This document shows positions 44,969 through 56,441 of a stretch of 64,000 bases of DNA, one piece after another. A program made the position numbers and the translations under genes. How positions within the stretch are numbered: the first letter of the stretch is position 1; every line of letters begins with the position of its first letter. The notes under the pieces are model-generated. The model saw only the letters and a list, made by a program, of their open reading frames with translations. It was not told where the DNA came from and did no database searches. The stretch spans positions 149,548,732 to 149,612,731 of the forward strand of contig CM040117.1 in the NCBI GenBank assembly GCA_022559845.1. Reading direction: 5' to 3'. This DNA is from Amorphophallus konjac. Its lineage: Eukaryota; Streptophyta; Magnoliopsida; Alismatales; Araceae.

Positions 44969-46807
44969 CAGCTGCGTCAATGCACACTGGGCCAGCTCGG
45001 CAGACATTCAAGAAGAACTGTGAAGCTGCGTCGACGCAATGGCATTGTTGGGTCGACGCACCAGCAGTTCTTCAAGCCTAATTCTGTCAAACCTGCAACA
45101 TTGTCTGAGATCGTACAGAGGCTAAAAATAAGTGACTTAAACTTCTAAGACACGCATTTCAAGATCTGAAAAGAAGCTCCTAGGACAGAGAACTGTCCTC
45201 TTCATCATGAGACTTCAAGACAACCTTTTCTGAGAAGACTTTGTCAGGTTCCAGATTTGGGAAAGGTCAGCCTTCATGATTTTGGACACAACCAATGGAA
45301 TTTTAGTCCAAAGAAAAGCACCTAGGACAGGGGACCGTCCTTTTCTGTCCTGGGCCAATGAAAAGGAAGATCTAGAAGAGCTCCATGATCAAGACCATCA
45401 TTTATTTTCCAACAAATCAAATGGGAGGATTTTGGAGTGAAAATTGTTTTGCCTCTACTCTTCTATCTACGCTGGACCAAGCAAACACCACTAGGGAAAT
45501 GGTCAGTGGTCAAAGAGCCTTATTTTAAATTGAACCAATCAAATGTAGATCTCTTGGAGGGAAAATTTTCCACCAAGCTCTTCTATATATTTGAAGCTCC
45601 TGCTTGAAGAGGAGCTATTGCTGCTGCTGCCGCCCAGAAGAAGAACAGAGCCAAAAGAGAAGAGAGTGCCTGAGCCTTTAGAGAAAATTGTGAGAGGAAG
45701 AGGAGAAGAAAAGGGAGCAACCCAACACTTGGATTCACCCAGTCCAGTGCTGCCTCAGAGAAGAAGAGAGAGAGCTAGAGGAAGAAAGGAAGAAGAGCAG
45801 CCCTCCATGCAGCCAGCCCTGAAAGTGAGAAGAAAAGAGCTCAGATCTGACTGGTGTTCAGATCTGTTGATAATGCTTCAAGATTTTGGTCTGAATCCAC
45901 CGTGGAGTTTTTCCTTGTCTTGTTTCTTGTTTTTCCTTCGCAACCTTGCATCTACAAATTGTGTGTTTTGCTATGTTTACAGCAGTGTGTCCGGTACTCT
46001 GCTTTAGAGATCGAAAGTGGGTTTGGCTGCTGTTCAGCCATGTGTGGTTGTGGGAAGCTATCCCCGTGTTTTGCTCCACTTGCAGCGTGTCTTTCTTCTT
46101 TGTGTTTGTGTGTGTGTGGGGTTCATCCCCATGGGGCTCGTCCCCGTGTGCTGCAATCTTGTAGCGTGAGGACCTTGTCCTCGTGAGAAGCTTGCTCCTT
46201 GTGTGTGCTGTGTGTTGCAGCGTGTGCGTGTGTAGGGATTTGTCCCTGTCAAGCTGTGTGTCATCTGAAGCTGTGAATCAGCGTGTGTGGGGGGGGAGGG
46301 TTCGTCCCCGTGTGTGTTGAGGACTCCGTCCTCGTGCAGATTCGTCCTCGTGTAGTGAAGCTTCACCGGTTTGGTGAGGGGTCAACGTAGGTTGCGGGTT
46401 TGTAACTAAACCACCTTAAAAATATTGTGCCATTGTGAATGATTGTGCGATTGCTCCATATTCTCTACCCCCATTCATAGGTTCGAGTGTTTACTCCAAC
46501 ATATGCACATCTGGTTCCTTTTTTAACACACACATACACACACCCTCTTGACCACACGACTGTGCACACCTCACACACACAGTCACTCTCGTGCTGGTTA
46601 GATCACTGCTCAGACAGTGCAGTAGATCTTCCAACTGTCATAGCCTCAGATTTCTTCATCAGACCGGCCAGCTCCTTAGCATTGTGTTGTATCCGCTGTG
46701 TTCAAACTGTGGCATTATCTAACTTCAGTTTTTAAATTGGGAAACGATTGTGAAAGGATCTATTCATCCCCCTCTAGATCCTATTGGCGCACCCAAGGGA
46801 CCCAACA
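44969..46807 (+). repeat. Copia-2 5' LTR, second part
   Basis: Continues the LTR interrupted at 12243; together the two parts make about 2.55 kb. It has GCGTCGACGCA and GGTCGACGCACC palindromes at about 45025-45065, a TATATAT-type promoter near 45583 and GT-rich stretches (46090-46330). GTGAAGCTTCACC followed by GGTTTGGTGAGGGG lies near the end, as in copia-1. Ends ACCCAACA. Confidence 0.88.
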
Positions 46808-46809
46808 AG

Positions 46810-46824
46810 TGGTATCAAAGCGGG
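46810..46824 (+). promoter_or_regulatory. Primer-binding site of copia-2
   Basis: TGGTATCAAAGCGGG begins 2 nt after the LTR end; an initiator tRNA-Met-type site with one change from the copia-1 site. Confidence 0.88.
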
Positions 46825-46880
46825 TTCTCTGCCGAACAGGTCCAATGATCTACAGATAAGATCCTAGTGTGCCTGCAATC

Positions 46881-48758
46881 ATGAACTCCTTTGTTGAACA
46901 AGTTTCAATGATTTCCCTGCCAGTATTTGATGGTTCTGATTTTACCATGTGGCTAGGACTAATGTGTACTTTTTTTAACTCCCTTGATTCAAGATTATGG
47001 AATCTCATATATCATGGTCCTCATGAGCTACCATGAGATACATCTGAATGGTCTGCTGAACACAGGACCAAACATGTTTTTAATCTTGCTGCGTTCAACC
47101 TGTTAAAAGCTGTAGTAGATGTTACCAAGTTCTCTTTTATTTCCAGCTGTAGCACTGCCAAAGAGATTCTAAATGGCCTGGCTAGGATCCATGAAGGAGA
47201 AAGGCGTGACTACCTCATGGCCGACAACCCAGATCAGCCGAGTGATCCATCGTCATCTCAAGTAAGTTTTGACTCAGAAGACTTTACCTTTGAAGAGCTT
47301 ATGGATGCGTATGATGAGCTGGTTAAGCAACACAAGAAGGTTAAGCCTGAAAATAAAAGGCTAAGAAGAAGACTTGAAACCAACTCCAATGATAGCTCAT
47401 TATGTAAAAACTGTTCTGCTCTTGAGGAGCTAAATGAAACTCTTATGATTGATTTAGATTTACATAAAGAACACATTAGATGTTTGAAAGATGAGAATGA
47501 AACCCTACAAGCTGAAATCACTAAGCTGGAAGAAATTGAAAGGCAACTTTAAAACAAGCTAAAGTAAATGTCTAATGATCAAACAATGCTTGATGGGTTG
47601 ATCCATGATGAGAGGCTGATTGAGGAGAACAAAAACATGAAAGAACAAAATGACATGTTGATTGAAAAGCTACCTACCCTTGAGAAAGGGAAGAATGTAG
47701 TTGATAACTGCTCTGAGAAATTGCATGACCTAGAGGTAGAAATTGAGAACCTTAAAATTGTGAATACCATGCTCAATGAGCAGCTTGTTGTATGCGAGGA
47801 GGACCTCACTGATTCTGAACTGCACATCTCCTCATTGGTGAATGAAATCAAAGACTTGAGTGATTCACTATCAAAATTTGTGCAGGGTAAAGAAAATCTA
47901 GATATACTCTTGGGAATGAAAGTGAATTTTCAAAGAGAAGGGCTTGGGTACTATCCTGCAAATAAAAAGGCACTTGAAAATAAATTGCATACATCTTTCA
48001 TCTTTAGTTCCGGTGCTGCTTCCTCTTCTAAAACACCCCCAAAACCGTCTGTAGGATAGAAAGTTTAAAAACAAGACAAAAATTAGAAAAAAAAAACTTT
48101 TAAGCAAAAATTGAAAAATGATTATGTTTGTGTTGATATGCATGCTAGGAAACCCAATGCTAAACACCATGTTTCCCATAAAATGAATGTTCATTGTTTC
48201 TATTGTGGTATGCGTGGTCATATCATGCATGAATGTTACATCATGAAAAATGATGAATTAAGAGTATGCAAGAACAGAATGAACAATGGAAAAGGCAAGG
48301 GCAAGGGACAATTCGACACTAGGAGGAAATGTGCTCAACACACTCCTGTTCAGAAACCCGAGAATGGCCTAGTGCGTTGATGCACTCATCAGGACAGGTC
48401 TACGCACCCTAAGGCAAGATAGCCAGTCAAAAGAAACCTTTCCTTTTGCTACCTTCATTGTGGAAAAACTGGCCATACAGTCAAGGACTATTGGCATCTA
48501 AAAAGAAGGAATCATTCTCATGCCAAGAATGTTAACTTCCCTGTTCACCCACAAAAGTTTGATGAACATGCACATAGGAAGAATGCCAAATCCTTAGTGT
48601 GCTGCTTTTATTGTGGTAAACATGGACATGTGTTTGATGATTGTCCTTGGATGAGAGGCGATGACTTGAATGCAGAAAGAAAGAGAGATTTGCATGGTAG
48701 ACTTAGATCTAATCCTCAAGGATCCAAGAAGACTTGGGTACCTAAAAAGGTGAAATAA
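46881..48758 (+). pseudogene. Copia-2 gag, split and interrupted
   Basis: ATG 46881 starts a UBN2-type capsid N-terminal half (FDGSDFTMWLGLM) and hits TGA at 47034. The frame continues to TAA at 47550, ending in a DSEDFTFEELMDAYDEL acidic stretch and coiled coil. In the same phase, ATG 47568 starts a second ORF to 48059 with KFVQGKENLDILLG...NFQREGLGY. Zinc knuckles follow: CFYCGMRGHIMHEC (about 48195), a degraded one near 48460 and CFYCGKHGHVFDDC (about 48604). The end is PQGSKKTWVPKKVK before TAA at 48756. The capsid C-terminal half is absent, as in copia-1, and the ORF break falls at the same place. Confidence 0.85.
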
Positions 48759-49020
48759 AAACTTATGTTGCAGGGTGCCTTGGAGCTGAACAAAGGATCA
48801 GCCAAAAAAGAAGCTCAAGGCATAGGTTTTTAAATAAGATTTTAATCTCATGTTAAATCTGCATGTTAGGTTCTCCTTTTAGTTATTGCAGTTTAGCTTT
48901 TTCCCTGCTTACAATAAATCCTGCACAAGTCTGAAACCTCCTCTATGAATTGCTGAAAATCCCACATGGTGAAAATTGAATATCTGAACTGGATCATATG
49001 ACTGACATCCATCTTGAATT
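48759..49020 (+). other. Copia-2 spacer after gag
   Basis: No protease block and no long ORF; equivalent in position to 19219-19647 of copia-1. Confidence 0.5.
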
Positions 49021-49124
49021 TCTGGTATATCAAAATGTGTGTGCTGGATTGATAGGCTAAACCTATCAGGAAGACAACACTTTGTGTGAGGAGATCTTTG
49101 GATCTAAGTTCTCCACCTAGTACC
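49021..49124 (+). ncRNA. Motif 1 copy C (copia-2), cut at its closing helix by CHR(-)
   Basis: TCTGGTATATCAAAATG (49021) opens it. Helix GTGT (49037-49040)/ACAC (49077-49080); hairpin GATAGG-CTAAA-CCTATC (49051-49067); GTGTGAG; hairpin AGATC-TTTG-GATCT (49092-49105); TAAGTTCTCCACC; then TACC (49121-49124), which pairs with GGTA (49024-49027). The LTR of CHR(-) starts at 49125, so the outer part of the closing helix is displaced. It lies 263 nt after the gag stop. Confidence 0.6.
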
Positions 49125-51121
49125 TGATGCGGGACGACTACGAGACTCGACTCGGACTGGTTGCGACCTTGGAATCTAAAGGATGACGCGACTAAATAGA
49201 CGACGCGACCAGCAACAACACCATGACGCGCGGAACCTAACAATCTCCAGAAGAGGCGATCATGCCCCAAACAAGAAGCGCTAACTCACAATCGTTCCCG
49301 ACGAGGGAAACGTGACAATCTGCACGGTTGGGAAACCGTCTTTGAGTCTTGGGTGGTCAGCTTACTCTCATGCTCGGAACGAGTCACGAGATGGGTCTCA
49401 CACTCACAACTCTCAGCGGTGACTAACTTAGCTAGCTTGTAAATAAACTAACGCACATGTAGCAGCATTCTAGAATGGATACTAGCTAAACAAGCACGAC
49501 AAAAGGGGGAGGCGAGTGTACCTCCACGCTCTGGGCGTGGGGAAGACGTCCTGGCCGAGATCCGGAACTCCCGGTATAGAAATAATTATTAATTACAGAA
49601 TTGATTCTATAGCCCACTCCACGCAGGGAGGTACTAGGCGACACGTGGGGTCCTGGAGCACCAATGTCGGGTTGACGGGCAGCAGTCGGTGGCGCTCGGG
49701 TGGACGTGGTCGGCCGGTTTAGCTCGGTTCATTCGGGCCCGCAGGATAGCACGTGGGACCGTCTGCTGGTACGGAGACATCCGGGGGGGATCCTGGCTGA
49801 AGCGACATGCGGGGGCGTCTCTGGAGTGTCCCGGGTCGATCCCCAGGAGCGGCGGTCACCGAGTGGAGTAGGGCGATTTCTTGGGATTTATTTCCCAAGG
49901 CTGTCCCGCAACTCTGCTTCAGGCCAGATCTGTGCACCCTGACGAGAATGGCTGCTACGCCCATCTATGATGTTGGATTGAGATGCTATGGGTACCGTTG
50001 GAAAGGGAACTCAAAATTCTACGACATGCAGGAATTCCAGATCCATCTAATGGCTGGATTGGAAATAAAAATGACTGCAAATGAACTGAGCACTCTATCC
50101 TGAAACACAGAACAGGCAGGGCAGAACATGAACTGCCTATTCAAGGGGTTTAACAAAAGATCAAATGAAATATTTAGAACCTGGGAATTTTATGGTGGAA
50201 AGAGGGGAGGGTGACGGTGATGCACATAGTTTATTTGTAATTTTCTGACAATGTTTGAGGGGTGAGAAAATTCGGCTACCAGGATCTATCTCGCAGATCT
50301 GCACACAGGCAGACTTTGAGGGGGGGAAACAAGAGACTGGGAAAGGGGGCAAATGGACTCAGATCAGCGTGAAAATTAAACTGGGATTGAATGACGATGG
50401 GGGGAATCTACTCTCAAACTTTCATCACGATCCAACGGTTGGATCTCCCATACCTGTCCTTTCACCGAGCTGCTGTCCTGCAACTCGGAATTTCGGGGCA
50501 TCAGATGGTGGCCGGCTTGTGGTGGCTCGACGGCGGCACGAACAACGGCGGCGGCGGTGATTGATCACAGCAAGTAGATGAAGAGGGGAAGAGGAAGAAA
50601 TTTGAGAGAGATGGAGGATTTGGATCTAGATCTGTAGAAGATTGGAGGAAGAAGATGAAGAACACCAGGAACAAGGGAGAGAGAGGGGGGTGCGCCCAAA
50701 TGCTTTTCCAATATAATACTTCATTAATTTCCAACAAAATATAATAAGAGACATTCTATATCATAACTCTAGACCTAGCCAAATGACCTAGAATACCCTT
50801 GGTCAAGGGGGTATAATGGGGAAATGGGATAAAGAAGGATTAAACAAATCCCCCATGTGGAGACAAAAGAGGGGGCGCCCCTCTCTCCAAGTCAACATAA
50901 GGGGCTTGTTTAATTTAATCCCTTTAGACCATATTAATCCCCCCTTGGACCAAATTAAATCAAAAATATAAATACATGGTCAATTATTCTACCATTGACC
51001 CAATCTAAAAACCCAAGATAATATAAGTCAAATATAACTCAAATACATGCTAAATATACACCAAATACGACTAAATACGTATACCATACAAATATGTATA
51101 AAAATACGTACTGAAATATCA
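49125..51121 (-). repeat. 3' LTR of CHR(-)
   Basis: 1997 bp. On the plus strand it reads TGATGCGGG...GAAATATCA. The partner starts at 56606. About the last 499 bp equivalent of the partner is displaced beyond the window. On the minus strand the LTR begins TGATATTTC, and its first three bases supply the pol stop codon. Confidence 0.93.
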
Positions 51122-51703
51122 TGGCTCCGATGGCGACTCCAGACTGTCCCCCAGCCACAAAGAGGTCGGTGTCGACCAAGTCGTGCTGTGGGTCCGGTAC
51201 CGACGGCTCGCTGAGTCGAGCCGTACTCGTGCTCTGGTGTCCTCACCAATTCTCCCCGGGTGGGAGAAGCTCGACCCCGTCGAGTAAGGGTCCGGGTCGC
51301 TCTGGTATCGATCCAGCAGATCTGGATCTATCCTCTGTAGCTCGTCCCGGGTGATCCAAGTGTCCTCGGACGCGGGCCGTCCCCTCCAACGCACCAAATA
51401 GCGCTGGTACACTCCGCCTCGAGTAGTCGTCACCTGCTCGTCTAGTATACATTCTATCTGCTCTCGCTGCTGAGGTAACAAGGCTGGAGGTGGACACTCT
51501 AGGGTGGTGTCACTCACAATAGGTGGAGACGGCTCAAAGGGCTCACTGGGTATCACCGCTGGGTCCCTATAAGCGACAAGATCCGAGACGTTGAAAGTGG
51601 AGCTGATCCCGTAATCCTCTGGTAAGTCCACAACATATGCATTTGATCCGACTCGCCTTACTACCCGAAAGGGACCGACACTGCGAGCATCCAACTTCTT
51701 CAC
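51119..51703 (-). pseudogene. CHR(-) integrase C-terminus and chromodomain
   Basis: 194 codons in a frame shifted from the preceding integrase segment. Residues 1-50 (GPFRVVRRVGSNAYVVDLP...FNVSDLVAYRDP) are the integrase C-terminal GPY/F-type region. Residues about 82-134 form a chromodomain with YLVRWRGRPASEDTWITRDEL. The end has SSFSHPGRIGEDTR, a common tail of this group. Chromodomains guide chromovirus integration to marked chromatin. The TGA stop overlaps the 3' LTR start. Confidence 0.88.
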
Positions 51704-52290
51704 GGCTCCTGAGGAAACCGTTCAGGTCTGACCCTGATCATGACAGAATCGCCCTCCTGAAACTCACGGTGGTGCCTATGGGCGTCAGCCAATTTTTTGT
51801 ATCGTGCGTTGCTGGACTCAATGTGACGACGGATATGCTCATGCAACTGTCTAATATGATCGGCAAAAGACTCGGCTGACTCGAACACACAGGACTGGAT
51901 GAGAGATGGGACTAGGTCTACGGGTTTCCTAGGTCTACGGCCAGTGACAATCTCAAAGGGGCTCATACCTGTAGACCTATTGACCGAATCGTTATAGGCA
52001 AACTCTGCTAAGGGTAAGACTAAATCCCAATCCCTGACTCGATCTCGGACCAGGCACCTAAGAAGATCCCCCAAACTCCTATTGACAACCTCAGTCTGTC
52101 TATCGGTCTGGGGGTGATATGCAGTGGAGAATTTCAATTGGGTGCCCATCATGTGCCATAGGGTCTTCCAGAAATAACTAGTAAAACGCACATCCCTATC
52201 AGACACTATAGTGTCGGGGAGTCCGAACCTAGAGACACAGTGTGAAAAGAATAGACTGGCAACTCTAGAGGCATCCGAGTTTTGGAGCAC
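51700..52290 (-). pseudogene. CHR(-) integrase catalytic core, second part
   Basis: 196 codons, frame-shifted from the preceding pol segment with an overlap of about 85 bp. It contains [13 protein letters not shown] (second catalytic Asp, about residue 31) and YHPQTDRQTEVVNR (catalytic Glu, about residue 67). Both residues are intact; only the frame is broken. Confidence 0.9.
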
Positions 52291-54146
52291 GGAATGAATA
52301 ATGCCATCTTTGAGAACCTGTCTACAATCACAAAGATAGAGTCATGCCGTCGGAGGGTGCGGGGCAATCCCAACACAAAGTCCATGCTAATGTCCTGCCA
52401 TGGACTATCTGAGACGGGGAGGGGAGTATAGAGGCCGGTATTCTGCTTCCTTTGCCTGGCCATAGCGCAAGTGCGGCACTGGGCCACGATGCGAGCGACA
52501 TCCCTCTTCAAGCTAGGCCAATAGAATCTATGCTCAACCGACTCTATGGTCTTGTTCAGGCCGAAGTGGCCAGCAAGACCTCCCGCGTGCATCTCCCACG
52601 TAAGAAAGTCACGAACAGAAGTCCGTGGGATGCACAACTTGTCACCCCGGAATAGGTGACCCTCCTGTAGCACAAACTCGCTATAATCACGCGAGGGACC
52701 GGCCTGAAGGGCTGCATAGATCGGACCGAAATCCGGACAATCAACATAAGCATCCTTCAGCCTCTCTAAACCTACCACCTCTACACTCATGGTGGTCAAC
52801 ATCATCATCCGCCGACTCAGCGCATCGGCGACCTTGTTCTCCGCCCCTGCCTTGTGCTTGAGCACAAAGGTGTACTCCTGGAGATACTCCACCCAACGAC
52901 TGTGGCGAGCGTTCAGCTTCTTCTGGGTATGGAGGAATCGTAAGGCCTCATGATCAGAAAAGAGGACAAACTCCTGGTGCAAAAGATAATGCCTCCAATA
53001 CCTCAATGCCTGGACAACTGCGTAAAATTCTTTGTCATATGTGGAATATTGCAGTATGGCATCATTAAGCTTCTCGCTAAAGAATGCAATGGGGTGGGAC
53101 TCCTGGCTCAACACGCCACCAATACCCACTCCAGAAGCGTCACATGTGACCTCAAACACCTTAGAAAAATCTGGTAATGCAAGGACAGGTGCCTGGGTCA
53201 TACGCTCCTTAATGTCCTGAAAGGCTATGGCTGCAGCCTTAGTCCATACGAATGCCCCCTTCTTTATGCAATCAGTGATCGGGGCAGCGATAGAACTGAA
53301 GCCACGAATGAAGCGGCGATAGAACGTTGCTAAGCCATGGAAGCTCCGGACATCGTGGAGGGTGCGGGGCTCGGGCCACTCCCTGATGGCCCTAATCTTC
53401 TCCGGATCAGCGGAGACTCCATCCCTAGACACAATGAACCCGAGGAAGGTGATCTGATCAGTCATGAAGGCACACTTCTTCGGGTTGGCGAATAAGCTCT
53501 CTCGCCTCAAAACGACACAGACCTGCCTAAGGTGGTCTAAGTGGTCCTCCCTAGTGCGGCTGTAGATAAGAATGTCATCAAAGTAGACGACCAAGAAGAC
53601 CCCTATCATAGGGCGTAAAACCTGGGTCATCAACCGCATGAAGGTACTAGGGGCGTTGGACAGCCCAAAGGGCATAACAAACCACTCATAAAGACCATCC
53701 TTGGTCTTGAATGCAGTCTTCCATTCATCCCCAGGCCTGATCTGCACCTGGTGATAGCCACTACGAAGATCTATCTTTGAAAAGATAGTGGCTCCCGACA
53801 TCATGTCTAACAAGTCATCCAATCGGGGAATGGGAAAGTGATACTTCACCGTGATCTTGTTGATCGCACGGCTATCGACGCACATTCTCCATGTGCCATC
53901 CTTCTTCAGGGCCAATAATGCGGGAACAGCGCAAGGGCTCTTGCTGTCCCTAAGAGATCCCCGACTCATCAACTCCTCGACCTGCCTTTGAAGTTCGGCA
54001 TGGTCAGTGGGACTCATCCTGTAGTGGGGAAGGTTGGGCAAGGATGAGCCCGGGACAAGGTCGATCTCGTGCTGGATGTCCCTCATGGGTGGAAGGCCTT
54101 CAGGGAGGTCTTCCAGGAAGACATCGGAGAAATCCCGTAGGATCAC
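52206..54146 (-). pseudogene. CHR(-) reverse transcriptase, RNase H and integrase N-terminus
   Basis: The longest open frame in the window, 646 codons. [28 protein letters not shown] and the catalytic YFDD at residues 188-191, then FLGFIVS. RNase [15 protein letters not shown] (Asp about 336), [10 protein letters not shown] and [14 protein letters not shown] [12 protein letters not shown]. Integrase: zinc-binding His520, His527, Cys557, Cys560, then SMDFVLGLP (first Asp about 589) and [15 protein letters not shown]. After about residue 620 the frame is lost. The true start was upstream, in continuity with protease. The fragment is enzymatically plausible but not a complete polyprotein. Confidence 0.92.
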
Positions 54147-54364
54147 AGCTACCTCTGGGGGTGCTCATCATCAGACCCAGGAGCGACATCCTCCACTCCT
54201 TGGACAACAATGGCAAGGATAGGGCTACCCTCGGTCACCTCTTGCTCCATCTCTCGCGGGCTAATCATCATTAACCTCCGGGGTGGGAGGCCTCCTGTGC
54301 TAGGAGCAGTCAAAGCGGTAGTAGCCCGCTCGAGGATGAGGTGGAAGGACCGACCGTCCCCTGA
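54147..54364 (-). pseudogene. CHR(-) protease-RT linker with stops
   Basis: Bridges the protease segment and the RT segment. A TAG ends the upstream frame at about 54365 (a CAG-to-TAG type change), and the downstream segment resumes in a different phase. Confidence 0.6.
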
Positions 54365-55168
54365 CTAGGAGGGTCGAAGTGCTGGGACCAGCTGGTCCTC
54401 AGACAGAAGGTTCCTTCGGCTGAGTGGGTGGAGGGTGATCCTATGACCCCCGTGGTCGAATGTGCATGTGTTCGACCGACCTTGAAGGGTGGCATCCCGA
54501 TCGAAAAGCCAAGGCCTACCTAGGATAATGCTACCCACCTCCATAGGCAACACATCACACCAGATCTCGTCATGGTAAGCCTGGAACTGTAGTGGCACCA
54601 GACATCGCAGTCTGACCGGGATGGAAGTGGAATCCACCCAAGATACCCTGTAAGGGGCGGGGTGATCTACGGGCGTCAAACCCAGACGCCTAACAGTGCC
54701 CGTAGAGATAGCGTTAATGCAACTCCCGCTATCTATGATCACCTTGCAGGCCTTTCCTCCCAGCCTACAAAATGTATGGAAGATGGTGGTACGACGCCAG
54801 TCGTCACTCACCTGAGGCTGGGTAAGGATGCACCTGACTACACCCAGCTGTACATCACCCTGATGCTGGGTACCCGAGACATCGACTGGCTCTCCCTCCA
54901 TTAGTTCATCAAAGAACTCCTCCGCTAAGTCCTGATCAGCCTCGTAACTGAGCGGCACTAGCTCAGGTGTGGGGTCGCTGGCAGAGGGATCAGAGATGAC
55001 AAGCGACTCCCGAGTGGGACACTTGGCCGAATAGTGGCCAACCCCACCACACCTATAGCAAGTTCCCTGTGTCCCGAAGCCCTGGGATGTTCCACCAACC
55101 ATCGGCCCCTTACCCTTGTCCACAGGACGGACTGGGGGTGTAGGAAGTAGGGGTGGTCGAGTCGGCAT
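54365..55168 (-). pseudogene. CHR(-) Gag C-terminus (zinc knuckle) and protease
   Basis: 267 codons. A CCHC knuckle CYRCGGVGHYSAKC is at residues 37-50. The aspartic protease active site is in CKVIIDSGSCINAIS (Asp about 146), followed by ILGRPWLFDRDA, the usual second protease block. The proline-rich start is gag linker, so the ATG used here is internal. Confidence 0.88.
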
Positions 55169-56305
55169 GGTGGGTTGGGTAGGTCTAGGGGTAGGGACGG
55201 GTGCCTGCTGGCGAAGGGGAGGATCCCTCGGAGGCAGGGGGCGCTTAGGAGCAGCAAGGTCCTGGCGAGGAGGTTCCTAGGGATGGGCCACAGGCCACCG
55301 AGTGTAGGAACCAGGCGTGGTCCTAGGGTCAGACACACGTGGATATGGGACCCCCTGGCGCGGAGAAGGAGCAACCTCCGCCTCAAATTGCTCTACCTTG
55401 AGGGTAACCTGGTACGCGTCCTCCAACTTGTCCACCTTGCGGCGGAAAAGCTTATACTGTAGGGGTGGCCGCAGACCATGCCAAAAATGGGAAACAGTCA
55501 GGGAGCTTTCCTCCGTGGCGTCACATCGCAAAAAGTATTCATCGAACTCGGCGATGTAATCGGAGACGGACCGATCTCCTTGGGTGAGACTCTGCCATCT
55601 GTCTATGAGACGCTGGCGGTAGGAGGTAGGAAGGTACTTCTTTCTGAGTTTGGACCTCATCTCATCCCACGCCTCTACCTAGGGCTCCTGACGGTGAAAT
55701 AGCAAGTTCTCCATGTTCCTCCAATAAGTTTGTGCCTGCCCTAGCAGTTTCATTTTGGCGAACTTGACTTTTCGGTGGTCCGTCATCTCAAACCACTCGA
55801 AATACCGGTCCATGCCGGCCTCCCAATCAAGATAGACCTTCGGGTCTAAGGACTCGTCAAAAGTGGGAGGGTCTGCTCACACCGTCCTGAGGACCCGCTC
55901 GTCCTCATCATCCCTCTGTGGTCGGTGACCACGACGGCGTCGGCCATTTCCCCCATAATCAATTTCAGACTCGTAGTCTTCAACATCGGGGGCACGTGGC
56001 TGTCGCTTCTTAGCCCTAAGTGAGGCGGGCTGGACAGCAGGCGTCGGAGAGGGCACCTGAGGGGCCGGGACAGCTCCGGGGAGCTCCTGGCGGGGGACTC
56101 TCTCCACATTCTCCATCCTTCCAACCAGACCTTGGATAGATTGGTCGGAGACCTTGGCACGGTCCTCCATGGCCTTGAAATGGCTCTCCATATGCTCGGT
56201 ATGCTCCCTAAGAGTTTGGTCAGACCTGTCCATGCGCTCCATGAGTAGAGCCACCAAGTCATCCAGAGTTCGGCCTCTCTGGTTGGTACCTCGGGGTTCA
56301 CCCAT
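55169..56305 (-). pseudogene. CHR(-) Gag, N-terminal and capsid parts
   Basis: Starts at ATG 56305 (MGEPRGTNQRGRTLDDL), with a heptad-rich coiled coil (MERMDRSDQTLREHTEHME...). The first frame ends at a stop at 55877. The capsid (retrotransposon Gag) region reads through 55860-55277, including YFEWFEMTDHRK, FAKMKLLGQAQTYWRNM, KLRKKYLPTSYRQRLIDRW and SVSDYIAEFDEYFLRC. Stops at about 55878, 55680 and 55276 interrupt it. CHR(+) gives the same protein with different breaks. Confidence 0.85.
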
Positions 56306-56441
56306 AGTCTCAGGGCGATGGTACTAGGCACCTCCACGGGTGGGCATGCAATGGGAGAGGACCTAGAGGGAACTAAGGGGTGACTCACTACGACCTATAT
56401 GGACGGACTAATGTAAAGAGACGGACGACCTATACTCCAAT

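Larger units (their letters stand above)
11536..49124 (+). mobile_element. Copia-2: SIRE-like Ty1/copia element, interrupted twice in this window
   Basis: The 5' LTR starts TGTTGTATCCCAGG at 11536. It is split by Y (12244-44963), resumes at 44969 and ends CCCAACA at 46807. A PBS and gag follow. The internal region is cut at 49124 by CHR(-), and the 3' part lies outside the window. Excluding Y, about 4.9 kb of copia-2 is visible. No pol has appeared in the 360 bp after gag. The lineage call rests on the initiator-Met-type PBS, a UBN2-like gag with coiled coil and CCHC knuckles, and a WVPK-like gag end. Confidence 0.85.

Noticed and set aside
49516..50103. Small ORFs in the CHR(-) LTR and their mirrors in CHR(+)
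   Set aside because: They lie wholly in LTRs, differ in frame between copies and lack domains.
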